A DNA stretch of 64,000 nt from CAVPUA01 sp963708805 (GTDB lineage: Bacteria > Actinomycetota > Actinomycetes > Mycobacteriales > Jatrophihabitantaceae). Every line of letters begins with the position of its first letter. The stretch's first letter is position 1. The stretch is from NCBI GenBank assembly GCA_963708805.1, contig CAVPUA010000003.1, forward strand, positions 2,046,001 through 2,110,000. The letters are read 5' to 3'. The position numbers and the translations under genes are program-made. The notes beneath the pieces were generated by a model. That model was not told where the DNA came from, did not search any database, and worked only from the letters and a program-made list of their open reading frames with translations. Positions 18,639-30,742 of the stretch are shown here, piece by piece.

Positions 18639-18673
18639 TTGACTCGGCGTACACACTCGGTGTAGACACTGAG
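18639..18673 (+). promoter_or_regulatory. PadR operon promoter with overlapping inverted repeat; probably leaderless
   Basis: TTGACT at 18639-18644 and TAGACA at about 18663-18668 are spaced 18 bases. This would start transcription at or next to the ATG at 18676. An inverted repeat, CTCGGTGT-AG-ACACTGAG (18656-18673, one mismatch), covers the -10 element. PadR proteins commonly repress their own operon through such repeats, so this is a good candidate operator. Confidence 0.55.
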
Positions 18674-18675
18674 TT

Positions 18676-19201
18676 ATGACGGTGCCACTGACGTTGCTCG
18701 GCCTGCTCGAGCGCGAGCCGAGCCACGGCTACGACCTCAAACGTGACTACGACGAGTTCTTCGGCCGGGGCAAGCCCCTTGCCGTTCGGCCAGGTCTATT
18801 CGACGCTGGCGCGTCTGGCGCGCGACGGCAAGGTCGAGGCAGGCGGGCCGGAGCCCGGCGCCGGGCCTGAGCGCAAGCGGTACGTGATCACCGAGCAGGG
18901 CGTGACCGAGGTGCAGGCATGGCTGGCGGAGCCGGTCGAGCCCGAGCCGCACCTGCAGACGGTGCTGTTCGCCAAGGTCGTGCTGGCGTTGATGACCGAT
19001 CGCCCGGCCGACGTGTATCTCGACACGCAACGCGCCGCGCATCTGCAGCGGATGCGCGAGCTGACCGAACTCAAGCGCACCGGCGGCCTGGTGGACGCGC
19101 TGCTGGCCGACCACGGGCTGTTCCACCTCGAGGCCGATCTGCGATGGATCGACCTGACCGCCGCGCGGCTGGCCGCGCTGGCCAAGCTCGTGCAGCCGTG
19201 A
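18676..19201 (+). CDS. PadR-family transcriptional regulator (one frameshift)
   Basis: About 174 residues. The N-terminal winged helix reads MTVPLTLLGLLEREPSHGYD then, after a one-base frameshift near 18779 (a run of four C, one too many), PFGQVYSTLARLARDGKV. The C-terminal helical half (LAEPVEPEPHLQTVLFAKVV) is the PadR/Vir_act_alpha dimerisation region. PadR proteins repress efflux genes until a ligand binds. It is followed by an overlapping ABC ATPase and permease, its likely targets. The true protein needs the frameshift corrected. Confidence 0.85.
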
Positions 19202-19912
19202 CTGACACCGAGCCGGCGGCGCCCGGCGACCCGTTGCTCGAGGCTCGTTCGATCGAGCTGTCGTTCGGGCTGACCCCGGCCCTGCGCTGCGCAAGCGTGT
19301 CAGTGAAGGCCGGCGAGATCCTGGCCGTCATGGGGCCGTCGGGCTCGGGCAAGTCGACCCTGTTGCACTGCCTGGCCGGCATCCTGGTGCCCGACGCCGG
19401 CGAGGTCCGCTTCGCCGGCCGCCGACTCGACACGCTGCGCGAGAGCGAGCGCAGCGCACTGCGCCGGGATCGGTTCGGGTTCGTGTTCCAGTTCGGCCAA
19501 CTCGTCCCGGAACTCACCGCGCAGGAGAACGTCGCCCTGCCTCTGCTGCTGTCCGGCGTGCGCCGAGGACAGGCGCTGGGCCAGGCCGCGGAGTGGTTCG
19601 CCCGTCTCGAGCTCGACGGCCTCGAGCGCCGCCGATCCGGGCGAACTGTCCGGCGGTCAGGCCCAGCGGGTCGCGTTGGCGCGCGGTCTGGTCGCGCGTC
19701 CCGAGGTCCTGTTCGCCGACGAGCCGACCGGATCGTTGGACTCGCTCACCGGCGAGCACGTCATGGACCTGCTGTCCAGCGCGGCCCGCGAGCAGGGCAC
19801 CACCGTCATCCTGGTCACCCACGAACCGCGCGTCGCGGCCTACGCCGACCGGGAGGTCATCGTCCGGGACGGCAAGGTCACCTCGCTGGCCGGCGATCGG
19901 GTGGTCGTGTGA
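19198..19912 (+). CDS. MacB/LolD-type ABC transporter ATP-binding protein (one frameshift)
   Basis: About 237 residues starting at a GTG that overlaps the PadR stop. Walker A is GPSGSGKST, the Q-loop is FQFGQLVPELTAQENVALPL, the signature is LSGGQAQR, Walker B is VLFADEPTGSLD, and the switch His is in VTHEPR. This is the MacB/FtsE class that works with FtsX-like permeases. A single extra base near 19632, in a CC pair, interrupts the frame just before the signature motif. It is coupled to the next gene by overlap. Confidence 0.88.
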
Positions 19913-22255
19913 TCCGCCTCGGCCTGCGGCTGACCGTGGCCGGGGGCCGCGAAGCGATCACCCGGCTCGCGCTGATCGCGATCGCAGTGGCCATCGGCGC
20001 CGGCCTGCTGCTGACGACACTGGCCGGCCTCAACGCGGTCAACACGCAGAACGACCGCTACGCGTGGTTGGAGACCGGCCTACTCCGGCTCGAACGCCCC
20101 CGCCGACAGCTCGTCGAACTCCGGCGCGGTCGACCCGTTGTGGTGGCGGCTGCGGGCCGACTACTACCAGGGCAAGGAGATCGGCCGGGTCGATCTCGCC
20201 GCGACCGGCCCGACATCACCCGATCCCGCCCGGGAATCACCGCGCTGCCGGGTCCCGGGCCAGTACTACGCCTCACCCGCCCTGGCGGCGCTGCTGCGCA
20301 AGACTCCGCCCGCGCAACTCGGCGACCGCTTTCCGGGCACGCTCGATCGGCACGATCGGCTCGGCCGCCCTGCCGGCGCCGAACTCGCTGATCATCGTCA
20401 TCGGCCGCAGCGTCGCCGATCTGTCGCAGGACGGCAGCGCGGATCTGGTCGACCGAATCAGCACCACGACGCCCCGAGCAGCTGCAGCGGCGGCTGCGCG
20501 CTCGGGGTCGGCTACCGACAGCAACGGCATCACGCTGATCCTGTCGGTCGTCGCGGCGGCGCTGCTGTTCCCGGTGCTGATCTTCATCGGCGGCGCCACC
20601 CGCCTGTCGGCCGCCCGGCGCGAGCAACGCTTCGCCGCGATGCGCCTGGTCGGCGCGACTCCCGGGCAGATCTCGGTGCATCTCGACCGTCGAATCGGTC
20701 GTCGCCGTCGCTGCTCGGCGTCGCGGCCGGCTTCGTTCTGTTCTTCGCTGCTGCGTCCGGCGGCGGCGGCGATCCCGTTCACCGGCGATCCCGTTCTTCA
20801 CCAGCGACCTGTCGCTGGGCCTGGGTGACGTCGTGCTCGTCGCGGTCGGCATTCCGGTCGGCGCCGCCGTCGCGGCCCGCCTCGCGCTGCGCCGCGTCAC
20901 TATCTCGCCGCTCGGCGTCATCGCGGCGGGCAACCCCGCATCCGCCGCGAGCCTGGCGCATCATTCCGCTGCTCGCCGGCATCGCCGAGCTCGGCTACTT
21001 CGCCTACGTCCACGACATCGGCGCGCACACGCGCACGAGCAGCACGACCGAAGCCGCCGTGTTCCTGATCGGAGTACTGCTGATCATGGCCGGCCTCGTG
21101 ATCGCCGGGCCCTGGCTGACCATGCTGGTCTCGCGACTCGACCGCCCGGCGAGCCAACCGGCCGGCCGCGCTCATCGCCGCCCGCCGGCTGGCCGACAAT
21201 CCCCAGGCCGGATTCCGCGCCGTCAGCGGGTTGGTGCTCGCCGTCTTCGTCGGCACCTGCGCGATCGGGATCATCACCGCGATCGCAGCAACCGGCGGCA
21301 TCGCCACAACCAACAACAAGGCGGTGGACGCGACGCTGATCAACCCGCTCGGGCCACCCGACCGGTCCGGTGCGCCCACCACGGTTCCGACCGGCGTGAC
21401 GAGCAGCCTCATCTCGATACCCGGAGTCACCGGGCTGCTGGTGATCCGCAACCGGCCCAACCCCGACGCGCCGCTGGTCCCGAATCCGAACGCTCGAGCC
21501 GTGCCGACCGGATCATCGGAGAACGTGCAGTACGACCCGACCCAGGAACTCGTCTCCTGCGCGCAGCTTGCCGCCGTCCCGGCGCTCGGACGCTGCCAAC
21601 CGGGCGCCACCGTCGCCGCGATCGAACCCGACTACGGCGGCGGCCTCATCGGCCGAGCCTCGATGGCCGACACCACCTGGCCGTCGATCGAGCTCTCCGA
21701 GGCCGGCCTCGATGCCCTCGGCGATCGACACGCTGGTCGTGGCGACGAACGGCACCAGCGCCGCGATCGAGCAGGCCCGTGGCGCCCTCGACAGCGCCTA
21801 CCCCAGCACCTTTGCCCCGCAGACGATGGGCGAGCTGCAAGCCGGCAACACCCGCGAGATCGACGGCTACCGGCAGCTGGCCGACGTCGTCATCCTGACC
21901 AGCCTGCCGATCGCCGGCTGCAGCCTGGCCGTCAACATCGCCGGGGGGCTGGCCGAACGCAAACGCCCGTTCAGCCTGCTGCGCCTCGCCGGGGCGCCGC
22001 TGGCCATGCTCCGCCGAGTCATCGCGCTCGAAGCCGCCGCCCCACTGCTCATCACCGCCCTCGCATCGATCGGCGTCGGACTGCTGACCGCGCAGCTGTT
22101 CCTGCGAGCCCAGCTTCGCGAAACTCTCCAGCCGCCGGGGTTGCAGTACTACGTCGTCATCGTTGCCGGCTTGCTCGCCTCAATCGCTGGTGATCGCGTC
22201 GACCCTGCCGCTGCTGGGGCGCCTCACCGGGCCCGAGGTAGCCCGAAACGAGTGA
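19909..22255 (+). CDS. FtsX-like ABC transporter permease (several frameshifts)
   Basis: About 780 codons in total, broken by frameshifts from about 20100 to 22190. It opens VIRLGLRLTVAGGREAITRL with a membrane helix (LALIAIAVAIGAGLLLTTLA). Membrane blocks SVVAAALLFPVLIFIGGATR and AAVFLIGVLLIMAGLVIAG follow, then a second half that repeats the FtsX pattern (VLAVFVGTCAIGIITAIAAT ... GGLAERKRPFSLLRLAGAPL). The RREQRFAAMRLVGAT-like and RPFSLLRLAGA motifs are hallmarks of MacB-type permeases. The long extracytoplasmic middle is Pro-rich. With the ATPase it makes an exporter under PadR control; substrate unknown. Confidence 0.8.
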
Positions 22256-22334
22256 GGGGGGCCGATCGTGTGGGATTCGTCCCGCTGGAGACCCGTCGCG
22301 GTGGCCTCGAAGCGTTCGGGGCTGACGTCGACGC

Positions 22335-22694
22335 CTATGACGGCAGCTGCCCGCGGGTCAGGAAGCGCCGCACCTCCTGCGGCCAGCCGCAGGCCGTCGC
22401 GATCTTCGCGGCCCACCGCCGGGCCTCCTGTTCGTCGGGCACGTCCACGACCGCAAAGCCGCCCAGATACTCCTTCGACTCGACGTACGGGCCGTCGGTG
22501 AACAGCGGCGTGCCACTGGCGGCGTCGACACTGAACACCGGGGCCGCCGGGTCCAGGCCGCCGGTGAACACGAGCACGCCGGCCGTCTTCATCTCGTCCA
22601 CCAGCGACCGGCCGGCCTCGGCCTTCTCGCGTAGCTGCTCGACCGTGTGATCGGGCACCCAGTCGGCGTTGAAGGCAATGAGGTACTCGGTCAT
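22335..22694 (-). CDS. YCII-related (DGPF family) protein
   Basis: A 119-residue protein starting MTEYLIAFNADWVPDHTVEQ. It has the family signature TPLFTDGPYVESKEYLGGFA and the closing helix DEQEARRWAAKIATACG. These ferredoxin-like proteins resemble muconolactone isomerase folds; many accompany ECF sigma factors, though none is visible here. GAGGAGG five bases before ATG 22694 decides the start. It lies between the PadR/ABC operon and the cobalamin locus, convergent with the former. Confidence 0.9.
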   Translation of the reverse strand: MTEYLIAFNADWVPDHTVEQLREKAEAGRSLVDEMKTAGVLVFTGGLDPAAPVFSVDAASGTPLFTDGPYVESKEYLGGFAVVDVPDEQEARRWAAKIATACGWPQEVRRFLTRGQLPS

Positions 22695-22824
22695 GTTTTC
22701 CTCCTCGATCGGTTGCCCACAGTGGCCACCCGCACCCTGTCTACGAACGCTGGGCCCTCGATCCGACACATCATCCGCGCAATCCCCGAACGGGTGAGTG
22801 GCCGCCGATCGATAGGCTGCCCCA

Positions 22825-23789
22825 ATGGGCCCAGGTCGTTCCAGCCGGCGCTCGCGCAGGAGTGGTCTCGCGGCCGGGCTGATGCTGGGCACCGTCCTGG
22901 ACCGGTTCCTGCCCGACCCGCGACGGGGTCATCCGGTCGCGCTGTTCGGCCGCGCCGCGTCGGCACTGGAGAAGTCGAGCTGGGCCGATGACCGCCGGCG
23001 TGGCATCGCGTTCAGCCTGGCCTGTGTCGGACCCACGGTGGCTGTCGCCGCCGTCGTCGAGCGCCGATCCGGCCGGGCGCACCCGCTGATCGTCATGGCG
23101 GCGACCTGGGCCGTGCTGGGATCGCGCTCACTGCGCACCGAGGCCGGCTCGATCGAGGCCTTCTTGCGCGCGGACGACCTGGCCGGCGCGCGCCGGCAGG
23201 TGACCCACCTGGTCGGCCGCGATCCTTCCCACCTCGACGCCGCCGAGATCGCGCGGGCGACCATCGAGTCGGTCGCCGAGAACACAGCTCGATGCGATCG
23301 TCGCGCCGTTGTTCTGGGGCGCGGTCGCCGGCGTGCCCGGACTCGTCGGCTACCGCGCGATCAACACACTGGATGCGATGGTGGGCCACCGATCACCCCG
23401 GTACGCGCGACTTCGGCTGGGCGTCCGCGCGGCTCGACGACGTCGCGAACATCGTCCCGGCCCGGCTGACGGCCTTGTTCGTCGCCGCCGTGGCGCCGGT
23501 CGTCGGCGGCGACGCGAAGGATGCGCTGAGGGTTGCCAGGCGCGACGGACGGGCGCACCCGAGCCCGAACTCCGGGCTGATGCGAGGCCGCCTTCGCCGG
23601 TGCGCTCGATCTGCAGCTCGGGCGGCCGCAACGTCTACGAAGGCCGGGTCGAAGACCGACCCGTGCTGGGCGACGGCAAGCCGGTTGTGGTCGAGGACAT
23701 CGAGCGCGCGCGCCCGCGCTGTGCGCCGCGGTCACCGTCGCGGCCGCCGTCGCGTCGGCCGCGCTGGCCTACGCAGTGCGGCGATCGCG

Positions 23790-23793
<4 letters not shown>
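22825..23793 (+). CDS. cobD: Adenosylcobinamide-phosphate synthase CobD/CbiB (frameshifted)
   Basis: About 320 residues after bridging frameshifts near 23290, 23410, 23584, 23625 and 23710-23725. CobD attaches (R)-1-amino-2-propanol phosphate to adenosylcobyric acid at the membrane. Family marks are DRFLPDPRRGHPVALFGRAA, IARATIESVAENT, VAPLFWGAVAG, YRAINTLDAMVGHRSPRY and GWASARLDDVANIVPARLTA. These include the conserved membrane and Asp-rich blocks of CbiB. It ends YAVRRSR, and its stop overlaps the GTG of cobQ. No riboswitch precedes it; the upstream 130 bases separate it from a divergent gene. Confidence 0.9.
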
Positions 23794-25291
<1,498 letters not shown>

Positions 25292-25295
<4 letters not shown>

Positions 25296-28200
25296 CGGTC
25301 CTCGAGGTCGCCCTCGGTTTCGAGGTAGACCTGTTTCAGCGCGGCCAACGTCTCGGGGTCGGGGGAGTCCCAGAGCTTGCGGTCGGCGGCCTCCAGCAAC
25401 CGCTCGGTGATGCCGTGCAACGCCCACGGATTGGACTTCTCGAAGAACTCCCGGGTGCTCTTGTCGAGGACGTAGGACTCGGTCAGCTTCTCGTACATCC
25501 AGTCCTGCACGACGCCGGCAGTGGCGTCGTAACCGAAGAGATAGTCGACGGTGGCGGCGAGTTCGAAGGCGCCCTTGTAGCCGTGGCGCTTCATCGCGTC
25601 GATCCAGCGCGGATTGACGACCCGGGCTCGGAAGACGCGGGCCGTCTCCTCTGCGAGCGACCGGGTGCGGACGGTGTCGGGACGCGTCGAGTCGCCGATA
25701 TAGGCGCGGGGCGCGCGACCGGTCAGCGAGCGAACCGTCGCGATCATGCCGCCGTGGTACTGGAAATAGTCGTCGGAATCGGCGATGTCGTGCTCGAGGG
25801 TGTCGGTGTTGTGCGCGGCCACCGCGATCCGCCTGTAGGCCGTTTCCATGTCGGTGCGGGCCTCGCGACCGTCGAGCCCGCGCCCGTACGCGAAGCCACC
25901 CCACGCGGCGTAGACCTCGGCCAGGTCGGCGTCGTCGCGCCAGTTGCGCGCGTCGATCAGCGGCAGTAGCCCGGCGCCGTACGCACCCGGCTTCGAGCCG
26001 AAGATCCGCGTGGTCGCCCGCCGTTCGTCGCCGTGCTCGGCGAGGTCGGCCTGCATGTGGGCGCGGACGTAGTTCTGCTCGGCCGGCTCGTCGAGGTCGG
26101 CCACCAGTCGCACCGCATCGTCGAGCATGGTCACCACGTGCGGGAACGCATCGCGGAAGAAGCCGCTGATGCGCACGGTGACGTCGATGCGCGGGCGAGC
26201 GAGTTCGGACAGCGCGATCACGTCGAGGCCGCTGAGCCGCCGCGACGCCTCGTCCCAGATCGGGCGCACCCCGAGCAGCGCGAACACCTCGGCGATGTCG
26301 TCGCCGGACGTCCGCATCGCCGCCGTCCCCCACACCGAGAGCCCCACCGACTGCGGGTAGCCGCCGGTGTCGGCGACGTAGCGCTCGAGCAGCGAGTCGG
26401 CCATGGCCTGGCCGGTCTCCCAGGCCAGGCGCGAGGGGATCGCCCGCGGATCGACCGAGTAGAAGTTGCGGCCGGTCGGCAGCACGTTGACCAGGCCGCG
26501 CAACGGAGATCCACTCGGGCCGGCCGGCACGTAGCCGCCGTCGAGGGCGTGCAGGGTGTGGGTGAGCTCGTCGGTGGTGGCCGCCAACCTGGGCACGACT
26601 TCGGTCGCGGCGAACCGCAGGACGTCGGCGACTGCCGCCCGGCCGTACTCGATCGTCCGGACGACTTCATCCACGGCCTCGACCTTCCAGTCGGCCGCCT
26701 CCATCGCCTCGACGAGTCCCCGCGCGATCGCTTCGACCTGGTCGGTGTTGTCGAGATCGCCCGACTTCTCGACGTGTCCAAGTGCCTCCCGCAGTCCGGG
26801 CAGGGCCTGCGTCTGGCCGGCCCACATCTGCCGCGCGCGCAGGATCGCCAGCACCAGGTTGACGCGCGCGGCGCCGACCGGCGCCTGGCCGAGGATGTGC
26901 AGGCCGTCGCGGATCTGGGCGTCCTTGATCTCGCACAGCCAACCGTCCACATGCAGGATGAACTCGTCGAACTCGGCGTCGTGGGGCCGGTCGGCCAGCC
27001 CGAGATCGTGATCGAGCTTCGCGGCCTGGATCAGCGTCCAGATCTGGGCCCGGACCGCGGGCAACTTGGCCGGGTCCATCGACGCGACCTGGGCATGCTC
27101 GTCGAGCAGCTGCTCGAGCCGGGCGATGTCGCCGTAGCTCTCGGCGCGGGCCATCGGCGGCACCAGGTGATCGACCAGGGTCGCGTGCACCCGCCGCTTG
27201 GCCTGGGTGCCCTCACCGGGATCGTTGACCAGGAACGGGTAGATCAGCGGCAGGTCGCCGATCGCCGCGTCGGCCGCGCAGGCCGCGGAGAGGCCGGCCG
27301 TCTTGCCGGGCAGCCACTCCAGGTTGCCGTGCTTGCCGACGTGCACCATGGCGTGGGCGCCGAACTCGTCGCGCAGCCACCGATAGGCGGCCAGGTAGTG
27401 ATGGCTCGGTGGCAGGTCGGGGTCGTGGTAGATCGCGATCGGCTGAGCCCCGAAACCGCGCGGCGGCTGCACCATGACCACGACGTTTCCCGCCCGCAGA
27501 GCGGCCAGGACGATCTCGCCGTCCGGGTTGTGAGTGCGGTCGACGAACAGTTCGCCCGGCGGCGGACCCCACTTCTCGACGACGGCGTCGCGCAGCTCGG
27601 CGTCGAGCGTGTCGAACCACCGGGCGTAGGTGGCGGCGGCAATGCGGACGGGGTTGCCGGCGAGTTGCTCCTCGCTGAGCCACTGCTCGTCCTGGCCTCC
27701 GGCGGCGATCAGGGCGTGGATCAAGGCGTCGCCGTCGAGCGCGTGGACGCCGGGGAGCTCACCCTCGGCACCGATGTCGTACCCGGCGTCGCGCATCGCC
27801 ATCAGCAGCCGGACGGTGGATGCCGGGGTGTCGAGCCCAACCGCGTTGCCGATGCGCGAGTGCTTGGTCGGATAGGCCGACAGCATCACGACGATCCGGC
27901 GGTCGGCGGCGGGCACGTGCCGCAGCTGGGCGTGCTTGACCGCGATGCCGGCGACGCGTGCCGCCCGCTCGGGATCGGCCACGTACGACGTCAGGCCGTC
28001 GGGCCCGATCTCCTTGAACGAGAACGGGACGGTGATCAGCCGGCCGTCGAACTCGGGGATCGCCACCTGGGTCGCGGAGTCGAGCGGGCTGAGCCCGTCG
28101 TCGCTGTCGCTCCACTGCTCGCGCGAGGACGTCAGGCACAGCCCTTGCAGGATCGGTACGTCGAGCTGGGCGAGCGCGCCGACATCCCACTCCTCGTCCG

Positions 28201-28879
28201 ATCCGCCCGCGCCGACGGCCGCCGGCAACGACCCGCCCGAGGCGAGCACGGTGACCACGATCGCGTCGGCGGCCCGCAGGGTGTCGATCAACTCGGGGTC
28301 GGCCGTGCGCAGCGACGAGCAGAACAGCGGCAGCGCCCGGCCGCCGGCCGCCTCGATCGCGTCGGACAGGGCGTGGACGAAGGCGGTGTTGCCGGCCGCC
28401 TGGTGCGCGCGGTAGTAGAGGACGGCCACGGTCGGCCCGGGGGCGGGCGACGAGGGGCGGTCGAGGTGTCCCCACGTCGGCATCGGGGCCGGTGGGTCGA
28501 AGCCGAGGCCGGTCAGCAGGATCGCGTCGGACAGGAAGTGGTGCAGCTGCCCGAGGTTGCCCGGGCCGCCCTGCGCCAGATAGCTGTGGGCCTCGGCCAC
28601 GACGCCACCAGGGACGCTCGACAACTCCATCAGCTCGGCGTCCGGAGCGACCTCGCCGCCCAGCACCACGACCGGCAGCCCGCTGGCCAAGACGGCGTCG
28701 AGGCCGTCCTCCCAGGCGCGGCGACCGCCGAGGATGCGCACGACCACGAGATCGGCGCCGTCCAGGACGCCGGGAACGTCGTGGGCGTCGATCCGAGCCG
28801 GGTTGCCCAGCCGGTACTCCGCACCGCTTGCTCGCGCCGAGAGCAGGTCGGTGTCCGACGTCGACAGCAGAACGATCAT
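25292..28879 (-). CDS. cobN: Aerobic cobaltochelatase large subunit CobN
   Basis: 1,195 residues, intact. CobN inserts cobalt into hydrogenobyrinic acid a,c-diamide using ATPase partners. It has the CobN/BchH/ChlH signature blocks, for example LPTGRNFYSVDPRAIPSRLA, YPQSVGLSVWGTAAMRTSGD, RISGFFRDAFPHVVTMLDDA and IFGSKPGAYGAGLLPLIDAR. Length matches actinobacterial CobN (about 1,190-1,250). ATG 28879 has GAGGAG five bases upstream. It stands divergent from cobG with 111 bases between and no riboswitch there. Its likely partner is the ChlI/ChlD-like protein at 36775, as CobS/CobT are absent. The + strand frame opposite it is noncoding. Confidence 0.97.
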
Positions 28880-28990
28880 GAAGGCTCCTCACCCGAGGTC
28901 CGCGCCTCGCCACGAGCCTCGCACACGCCACGAACGGTACGGACGTGCCCGTCAGCCGACGAAGGGTGGCGCTGACGTACCATCCGCACG

Positions 28991-30128
28991 GTGTTGCCAT
29001 CCGCGTCCGCTCAACGCGTGCGCGCCGACCGCTGCCCGGGCGTGCTGCGCCTGATCGAGGCGGCCGACGGTCATCTCGCGCGCGTTCGGCTGCCTGGTGG
29101 CTTGATCGATTCGCGCGGGCTGCGCAGCGTGGCCGAGCTGGCGGCCGATCTCGGTGACGGCCGCCTCGAACTCACCTCGCGGGGCAACGTCCAGCTGCGC
29201 GGGCTGGCCGCCGACGCGGGACTCGAACTGGGATCGGGGCTGGCGGCCGCCGGACTCTGGCCCTCGGAGTCCCACGAACTGGTCCGCAACATCGTCGCGA
29301 CGCCACTGGCGGGCATCGACGGCGGCCGGGACCTGACGACTCTTGTCCGCGAACTCGACGAGGCCGTGTGCGCGGACGGCGCCCTGGCCGGATTGTCGGG
29401 TCGTTTCCTGTTCGCGATCGACGACGGTCGCGGTGATGTCCGTGCGCTCCGGCCCGATGTGCTCGCCGTCTTCGACGCCGATCGCGCCTGGGTCGAAGGA
29501 CGTCCGGTGACCCGCTCGTCGATCGTCACCGCCATGCTCGAGTTCGCGCACGCGTTCCTGGACGAACGCGCGGCCCAGGGCTCAGTGGCCTGGCGGGTCG
29601 ACGAGCTGGTCGACGGTCGGGCGCGGGTCCGGGTCCGTGCGGTGGGTGCCGGTGCCGGTGCCGGCGGCCGGGCCGCTGACGCGGCCGATCGGACGGATCG
29701 ACCAGCTCGACGGCCGCTCGGCCCTGGTGGTGGCGCCACCTCTCGGCCGGCTGACCCGGGATCACGCGGTGTGGATCGCCGACCAGCTGGGCGAGCGCCC
29801 GGCTCGGATCACGCCGTGGCGCAGCGTCGTCATACCCGATCTCGACGAGGTCGAGGTCGTCGAACGTCAGGCCACCGCGCTCGGTCTGGTGATCACGCGT
29901 GACTCGCCGTGGTTCGCAATCAGCGCGTGTGCCGGCCGGCCGCGGTGCTCGCAGGCACTGGCCGACGTCCAGGCCGACGCGGCGAACGCGCTGGGCCGCT
30001 GGCCCGGCCGGAGCGTGCACTGGAGCGGCTGCGATCGCCGCTGCGGGCGACCGGCGAACACCGACGTCGATGTCGTCGCCACCAGCACCGGTTACGTGGT
30101 CACGAACGGGAGCAGCGCGAGTGTCTGA
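28991..30128 (+). CDS. cobG: Precorrin-3B synthase CobG (frameshifted near 29655)
   Basis: About 375 residues. CobG is the oxygen-dependent monooxygenase that makes precorrin-3B and is a marker of the aerobic pathway. It belongs to the nitrite/sulfite reductase fold: ARVRLPGGLIDSRGLRSVAE and GRLELTSRGNVQLRGLA in the N-terminal ferredoxin-like half. The 4Fe-4S Cys set is in ACAGRPRCSQALADVQADA and HWSGCDRRCGRPANTDVDVV near the end. The frame shifts once around 29655 inside a GC-repeat stretch (GGTGCCGGTGCCGG). It starts at a GTG and overlaps cobH by eight bases. Confidence 0.92.
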
Positions 30129-30742
30129 CTACGTGCGCGACGGGCAGGAGATCTACCGCCGTTCGTTCGCGACGATCCGAGCCGAGGCCGATCTGTCGCG
30201 TTTTCCGGACGACATCTCGCGGGTGGTCGTCCGCATGATCCACGCCTGCGGCATGGTCGACCTCGCCGATTCCATCGCGTACTCGCCCGGCGTCGTGAAG
30301 GCCGCCCGCGACGCGCTCGACGGGGGCGCCCCGATCCTGTGCGACGCCCAGATGGTCGCGTCGGGCATCACCCGATCCCGGCTGCCGGCCGCCAACGAGG
30401 TCATCTGCACGCTGTCCGATCCGGCCGTCCCGGGGATCGCCGCGCGCCTCGGCAACACCCGCTCGGCGGCCGCGATCGATCTGTGGCTCGACCGGCTCGA
30501 CGGTGCGGTCGTCGCCATCGGCAACGCCCCGACCGCGCTGTTCCGCCTGCTCGACCTGATCGCCGAGGGCGCCCCGCGACCGGCGGCGATCTCGGCGTTC
30601 CGGTCGGCTTCATCGGCGCGGCCGAGTCGAAGCAGGCGCTGGCCGAGTCCGATCTCGAGTACCTCGTCGTGCACGGGCGGCGCGGCGGCAGCGCGATGGC
30701 GGTGTCGCCGCGGTCAACGCGATCGCGAGTGACGCCGAATGA
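30121..30742 (+). CDS. cobH: Precorrin-8X methylmutase CobH (two frameshifts)
   Basis: About 206 residues from GTG 30121 (SDYVRDGQEIYRRSFATIRA). CobH moves the C11 methyl group to C12 to form hydrogenobyrinic acid. Family marks are RVVVRMIHACGMVDLADSIA with the catalytic His, GAPILCDAQMVASGITR, AIGNAPTALFRLLDLI and GVPVGFIGAAESKQAL. One extra base near 30589 (after GCGATC) and one near 30704 break the frame. The stop overlaps the ATG of cobIJ (ATGA). It overlaps cobG upstream, so cobG-cobH-cobIJ form one operon. Confidence 0.93.

Noticed and set aside
26033..28975. A 980-codon open frame on the + strand opposite cobN
   Set aside because: It is the mirror of a high-GC coding frame: rich in Arg, Gly, Val and His-type shadow residues, no recognisable domain, and it lies exactly antisense to the intact cobN gene.
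28880..28990. A riboswitch between divergent cobN and cobG
   Set aside because: No B12-box or GCCACTG-like core is present on either strand in these 111 bases.
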